Origin: Pontederia crassipes
Lineage: Eukaryota; Streptophyta; Magnoliopsida; Commelinales; Pontederiaceae
Direction: 5' to 3'
Assembly (NCBI GenBank): GCA_030549335.1
Contig: CM060188.1
Location: forward strand, 70,152,696 to 70,216,695
DNA length: 64,000 nucleotides
The first letter of the stretch is position 1. Each line of letters begins with the position of its first letter. The position numbers and the translations under genes are program-made. The notes beneath the pieces were generated by a model. The model ran no database searches. It was not told the DNA's origin and worked only from the letters and a program-made list of their open reading frames with translations. Positions 58,540 through 64,000 of this stretch are shown in pieces.

Positions 58540-59600
58540 GCTCAAGAGAAAGTTGATAGAGTAGGTGCAAAAAACTGAAATATGAAATCTAAGATCAAAC
58601 TAGAATTCTGAAATATGAAATGTTGAAATTTAAAATCTGGAATTTGAAACATGAAAATCTGAATTCTAAAGCTTGAAATATGAAATATGAAATCTGAATA
58701 ATGAAATATCAAATCTGATATGAGCATTCAGAGATCAAAAGAAAACATGTTCAATATGTTTCAGCACAATAAGAGCTTAGGATCATATGATGAGTGTGAA
58801 AAATTAAAATATGAAATTAGCAATTAGAAATGAGAACTTTAAAACTAAAAATTAGAAACTGATGTGAATGTTCAAGGATCGCGAAGCTAGTATATTCAGC
58901 AATGTTTATGCACAATCGAAATTTGAAAAGCAAATCCTGAAATCTGAAATCAAATATCAAATATCTGAAATGTCTCAACTCAATAGAAAGCTGCAGCTTA
59001 TAGACTAAACTTAGAATCTAAACTGAAATAAAAAATGTGATCATAGCATATAAGGATCAAGAAATTTTCAGATTCAGTAGTGTTAAGGAAATAAGAAACT
59101 ATTAAGTTCAACAATGTGCAGCAATTTCAGCTATCAGCAATTTTAGAAAATGAATGTTTAGCAATTACAACAATTAGAAATCAGCAATTTCAATATGCAA
59201 TAGTACTGCAATTACAGCAATAAAAAATTTTGGAATGTGAATGTTCAACAATTTCAGCAATCTGCAATTTCAACAATGAGAAATCAGAAATCTACAATTC
59301 AATTTCAAGACACAAATGTTCAGTAATTTCAACAATGAGAAATCAGAAAACTGAAAATAGCTAGCATGTTCAGGAGAGTGTATTCAATAATGTTTAGCAT
59401 GATTCTGCACTATGAAAACAGGATAGGAACTTTGCAGCATAAGTGCATAATAAGAAATTCAAAATCTAGAATACAAAGATACAATTTAGCAATGTTTCTG
59501 CATTATAAAAATTCAGGAGATACTTTGTAACACGTGCAGAATATGAACTTTGAGAATTGATAATCAGAAATGCAGGAATAGAATATTGAAGATGGCAACC
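58540..59600. repeat. Purine-rich degenerate repeat field inside the LARD-like element
   Basis: About 1 kb of short degenerate words such as GAAATCTGAAATATGAAA, AACAATTTCAGCAA and AATCAGAAA recurring with changes. No coding potential. It lies just inside the primer-binding site, where a leader would be. Confidence 0.7.
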
Positions 59601-59835
59601 ACAAGATCTAAGTGAAAACTACTATAAACAGAGAAAGAAAAGAAAAATGCAAAAAGCTAACATCTACTTAAAATAGGAAAGAGAAAAGAAAAAAAAATAG
59701 CTAATACATGCAAACAAGATATTTACAGCATGATGAAATATAAACGGTGACTATAAACAAAACTTAGCCAAACCAAAATAGAGGATCAAATGTGACAATT
59801 CAAGACTTAGTGCCGGGCAACGGCGCCAAAAAATT

Positions 59836-61985
59836 TAATTCGCATAAAGTGTGTATATCGTTAAACACAGAAGAATGTCGAATTAAGTTTTAAATTTATA
59901 AATCCTCTTCACTATTACTACGAGAACCGGCATATCATTATAGTGCTTGAGGATCGATCCACAAAGACAAAGTTGAAATGTTCACACTTAATTAAACTGT
60001 TTGAAGAAAAAGCATAAGTCTGAGTGTGATTCAAAATGAGAAAGTGAAATGCTACAAACTAAAAATCACAACAAGTAAGACTACACTAATTTATATGAAT
60101 TTTTAATGTAAAATTAGACAGAGTTTACTAAGGCTGGAGGAATGTTTTCACTTAGAACTTACGTCCTCTAAACTTCATTTAGGATAAAAATGATTGAATG
60201 CCCCTTTCACGTGTGTACATGATTAACCTGATGGAAAAGACACTAGACTCTACTACCACACTTGTGTTGGCGGAAGGCCTGTGTTGCACACGTGAAATGG
60301 ATTCGTAAAAAGGAGTACATGTTATCATTATAGTACGAATTGAGCTTTTCTAGGGATTTGAGCTTAAACCTCGTGTTCACCGAGTATCTCGAACATTCCC
60401 AAAGATACGCCCAAGGCAAGGAGGCTACGGTCGGCTCACGCTTGTCTCAGGGGAATATGGATCATCCTCCGGGCAGAATGCATGATACTGATATTTTTTA
60501 GACGGTCTAAACGCTTTTAAAGGAGAAGATAAAGAGATCAAACGTAGTGACGGTGAAACAGAAATACACGATCATCCTCCCTTGAAACCATTTGAGGTAA
60601 TCCCAAATCACTGACTCAATTCGGTCATTTATTGTCAGAAATCCGGAGCGCACACAATCTTTTCAAACCGTGGGTCAAAGGATGAACGACGTTTGGATCA
60701 AAACTATGTAGAATCTCATCACTGATCTCACAAAAACCAATGCTATGAATCACTACTTGCCTTAGGTTAGATTTCTCCACGTTCAATCGTGATGGAGCCT
60801 ATAATGTCCCTACGGTCGGCGGTGCAAGGCAGCAAGTGATTCGAAAAGCTTCTCATAACATACAACTACAAGGAAAACCTGAAAACCACGCTAGGAACTA
60901 TCTTCACCCAGGCTTGATTTCTTCACGTTTGGTCATGATGAAGCCTATAACATCCATATGGTCGGGAGTGCAGGGTGAAGATAGTTCATGAACTCAAATC
61001 CATATAAAGATCCAAAAGATAGATGATTGAATAGTGAAAATAGGGACCAGATTGATATCATCAAAAGGCAGAAAAGCTCAACATTCAGTGAGTCATCATA
61101 ACATCAAAGAAGATAAGAATAGAGTATGAAAATCATGATCAACATCCCCTAACCACTAGTTGGCTGGATAGTTACACATTATGAAAATAAGAAAAAAAAA
61201 GAAAAGAAGAAATGAAAATACAAGAGAGAAGGGAGGCTACTTGTGTCAGGGATCCAAAACTCAGCCCCAAATTCATACCAAATTTGAACCCCTTCTCCAA
61301 CATCCCTCTTGCTTTTTTATAGCCCAAGGGAGTGTGTCACATGTCCATTGCTTTTCCATCTGCTTTCTCATATCTTTCTTTAGCTTTTTCAGCCAACAGA
61401 AGGTGCTTTTGTGGTCCTGCATGGTTGCTGCTTTATAGCTTGCCACATGTCCAACTTTTCCAGCAAAAAGGAATGTTTTGGTGGTCCTTCTTTGTTACAT
61501 TTTTCTTTGTTTGCCACCTGTCTACTATCCCAGCAGCTTTCTTTGTCCACATCTGTCCATGAAGGTGTAGAGAAAGCTTCCTCTCTTTTGTGTAATGGAA
61601 TCTACTATGCTAACGTGGAAAGACACATTTTCCTTTGTTGTTTGCTGCTTTGGACATTTGGACTGGTGAATCTGCATTGTCTATCCTAAAATTTGTCTAA
61701 GTGCTTGGGTTGGGGAAATACACCCGTGTTATCCTTTATGCATGCGTGTGGAGGCGCATACACCTGAATACCCCTATGAATTATCGATTGAGATTTTTGC
61801 ATGAAAAATAATCAACACAAGTAATAATATCCCAAAAATACGATATTTAGAAGATGAATGTGGAGAAATAATAAAAGTTGTATTTTCAATAATAAAGCAT
61901 GTGTTCAAGCATGAGAATATAGTAAAACATGGAATAGATGCATATTGAACATAGATGAAAAGTATACATAATTTTTTTCACATCA
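59836..61985 (-). repeat. 5' LTR of the LARD-like element
   Basis: Plus-strand TAATTCGCATAAAG to TTCACATCA, with the tRNA-Asp-type primer-binding site 7 bases outside its left edge. Confidence 0.9.
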
Positions 61986-62129
61986 CATAAATTCAATAGT
62001 ATGTAGATTGCTAATAACCACTAACATTGTTGAAGAATATAACTACTAACAGTGTTCAAAAGTAGGTCATTTGATCCCATCATGTAGATTGTAAGTACCC
62101 ATGTACAAATTAATTATCAAAAGAGTGTA

Positions 62130-63430
62130 TATTAGGACAACATTATTACTATTGCGCTATCAATGATCACCACATAGCTAGACGCTATCCCATCATGAAG
62201 CAGGCCACCTCTAGTTTTCTCTATTGTAGAGGTGGGCATAGAAGGCATCAGATCATCCGCACCTAACGCATCATCAGATAGTCATATTGAAGTACTTGTC
62301 ATCTAACGAAGTTGTGTATCACACAATAGACTATGACAATAAGCTTCTGAATCTTCAATGAATATTGAATGGGGTGACAAAGCAACTTAAACCTTTTCTT
62401 CAATATTCCGAACGACTTTTTCATACAATTTCTCAACTACGCATGTTTGTGATTAAAAATATCTCTCGCATCATGATACCTGCCCGCGGGGGGTGTTCTC
62501 TCTAAAAACACCCAAATGATACCTTGCACCCCGATATGGTGCTAGGAACTTATCGGAGTTGGCATAAATTGAATCGCCATGATAGTACTTCCCTATGACG
62601 AAAGTCAATTCAAATTATCAATAAATAAATTACACAACATACAAAAATAATTGAGACAGGAGTATGATTGATTCCGTCGAGTACACTAAAATCATTTCTC
62701 TCAAGACACCATCTCAACACCTTCATATCACCCACTGAGACTTCCCAACCAACACATGAAGCGAAAAATGTAGTCAAATGATATTGCCGCCATGACGTTC
62801 TATGAAAGGAAATCCTTGCGGTTTCAATACGGAACCACTTTTGATTTTTTCACATGAGCTGGACTGTGGGTTGCATCGACGATGTCTAATGCGTTCTACA
62901 TTGACACTAGGGTTAATGAGAATATTCATCTTATTGTTACATGTGTTTGGGGTCACAACTTACCACAAAGTATGGGTAAAAAGTGCGAGAGTCTTGCACT
63001 CATGGGTGGCCCCTACATCAGCACTTTGGAGTTGTATGAACTTGTTGTTCAATGAACAAATTGCTTTGAGGACGTTCCTAAAATGTCGGGATATTGTTTC
63101 TCCGGAGCGTTGGAACTCCTACATGTCTCTGTGGGATACAAATAGCTCCTCAAACATCAAGAATGTTGTATTCTAGAGTCCGAAATGATGATAACCTTTT
63201 TTGGGGTGTCCATTCAATATTTCATTGACCAACTAAGGATGTGTCCTACAAGACATCCTCGAAATGTGGCCAGAAGTTGAACACCTACTAGTGACATCAT
63301 TGCTACTTTGTGATATAAGCGATATATCGTCTTTGAAAATGTCATCCTCAATGAGAAATGACCACATTCGTGCAATATTCATTGAGGAGAACATATTAAT
63401 GTAAGTGAATTTATAAAGACAGAGCAAGTC
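62130..63430 (-). pseudogene. PIF/Harbinger transposase (HARBI1-like nuclease), decayed
   Basis: Minus-strand translation in changing frames shows the family's blocks in order. The N-terminal part is CRTHP...LVNEILNGHPKK near 63200. RSGETISRHFRNVLKAICSL follows near 63040-63110, then QNVMAAISFDYIFRF near 62780. A GWEVSVGDMKVLRWCLE block lies near 62730, GDSIYANSDKFLAPYRGARY near 62540-62590, and KSFGILKKRFKLL with VIHNFVR near 62310-62420. The usual AIDGTH motif around the first catalytic Asp is not visible, and the Glu expected before the SFG motif reads Lys (CMKKSFG). Several stops and frame changes occur. The tail continues to about 62140 (MPTSTIEKTRGGLLHDGI). It cannot be active. The CATAA-flanked LTR element lies 150 bp to its left. 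Confidence 0.75.
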
Positions 63431-64000
63431 GTATAATCATTCAATTGAAATAACATAACTAGTCTACAAGAGCAATTGTTCATAGTTTAGACAAAGTTAC
63501 ATAGCGTCATGTAGATTCATACAAGAGTGCAACATGAATGGTTTTTTCGAATGACATCCACTTTGCACCGTCGGTGCATACAAAAGTACAAAAGGAAGAA
63601 CTTCACTTTTGGAGGACAACACAACATGAAAGAAGCTCCTACTCCATCTCGCTCGAGGATGTGTGGCATCGCTAGATCAAGGCGAAATAAATTGACAAGA
63701 AGGTAATGCATTCGACGGGTTTAGGTGCCTTACTTTGGAAGGGCTGAAGTAAGGACTACCCTGCTCGTGTGTCGCCACTCTTGGAGACATGGCAAAGGTG
63801 TTGGAAGAACCGCTGTGGGCAACAAACGCTGCACGGAGATCAGGCATGGGGATCATTGGCATAGTGTCATACGACACAGTACAAGGAAAAGTGGCTGCCC
63901 CAAATTATGATTGCAAAGGGCCTTGTTCAGATAACATAGAAGTGAAAGGCATAACTAGCTGAGTCAGCAAAGGGGTACGATAATAATCAGATACATGCCT
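63431..64000. other. Right edge of window, possible 5' region of the PIF/Harbinger element
   Basis: No recognisable domain. Two overlapping minus-strand frames of about 65 residues (around 63517-63877) are of uncertain meaning. They could belong to the second, Myb-like gene such elements carry, but no SANT/Myb motif was identified. Confidence 0.3.

Larger units (their letters stand above)
53160..61985 (-). mobile_element. Large non-autonomous gypsy-type LTR element (LARD-like)
   Basis: Minus-strand element of 8.8 kb with LTRs at 53160-55151 (3') and 59836-61985 (5') and an exact 5-bp target duplication CATAA (53155-53159 and 61986-61990). The primer-binding site (plus TGCCGGGCAACGGCGCCA, 59811-59828) matches the tRNA-Asp type used by Athila/Tat gypsy elements. 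A G-rich polypurine tract abuts the 3' LTR. The 4.7-kb interior holds no recognisable protease, RT, RNase H or integrase, only charged, coiled-coil-rich frames. In a sampled stretch of about 195 bp the LTRs differ at about 3.6%. The element is therefore older than the chromovirus and perhaps one to two million years old. Structure is intact, coding capacity minimal. It would depend on another element's enzymes. Confidence 0.85.

Overview
This looks like a piece of nuclear genome from a flowering plant. It has spliced genes with GT-AG introns, a nuclear tRNA-Ser, plant-type transposon families (FAR1-type Mutator-like, CACTA, PIF/Harbinger, an Au-type SINE, Ty1/copia, Ty3/gypsy), and two host proteins whose closest recognised relatives are plant POLAR-like and plant SDF2 proteins. 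First exons are GC-rich while later exons are AT-rich, a gradient common in monocots. A monocot is therefore likely, but no species can be named from sequence alone.

Only three host genes are well supported, all in the middle third: tRNA-Ser(AGA) on the minus strand (18514-18595), a POLAR-like gene on the plus strand (19791-22535, 3 or 4 exons), and an SDF2-like ER chaperone-complex gene on the plus strand (35651-37933, 6 exons). They are independent genes, not an operon. Almost everything else is transposable element.

Layout. 1-2871: copia element (LTR plus gag) running off the left edge. 2872-4165: worn LTR-like remnant with a three-copy repeat. 4166-4822 and 6715-7338: lone LTRs of one family in opposite orientations. 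5118-5754: MITE. 7956-13835: Mutator-like element with matching terminal inverted repeats, a decayed FAR1/MULE transposase and an antisense GRF zinc-finger gene. 14000-15100: unidentified GC-rich block. 15355-16348: AT-rich foldback repeats. 18.5-22.5 kb: tRNA and POLAR-like gene. 22.95-34.69 kb: a three-layer nest in which a gypsy fossil is split by a CACTA element, itself split by an LTR element with no recognisable pol. 35.6-37.9 kb: SDF2-like gene with a SINE in intron 2. 38962-44671: young chromovirus. 44.9-50.8 kb: remnant of a second CACTA element, split by a copia element. 53160-61985: large non-autonomous gypsy-type element with about 2-kb LTRs and an exact 5-bp target duplication. 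62.1-63.4 kb: decayed PIF/Harbinger transposase.

The most interesting material is the Mutator-like element with its antisense GRF zinc-finger/membrane-anchor gene, the nested insertions, and the truncated SINE with a perfect 14-bp target duplication inside SDF2. No clearly new biological system was identified.
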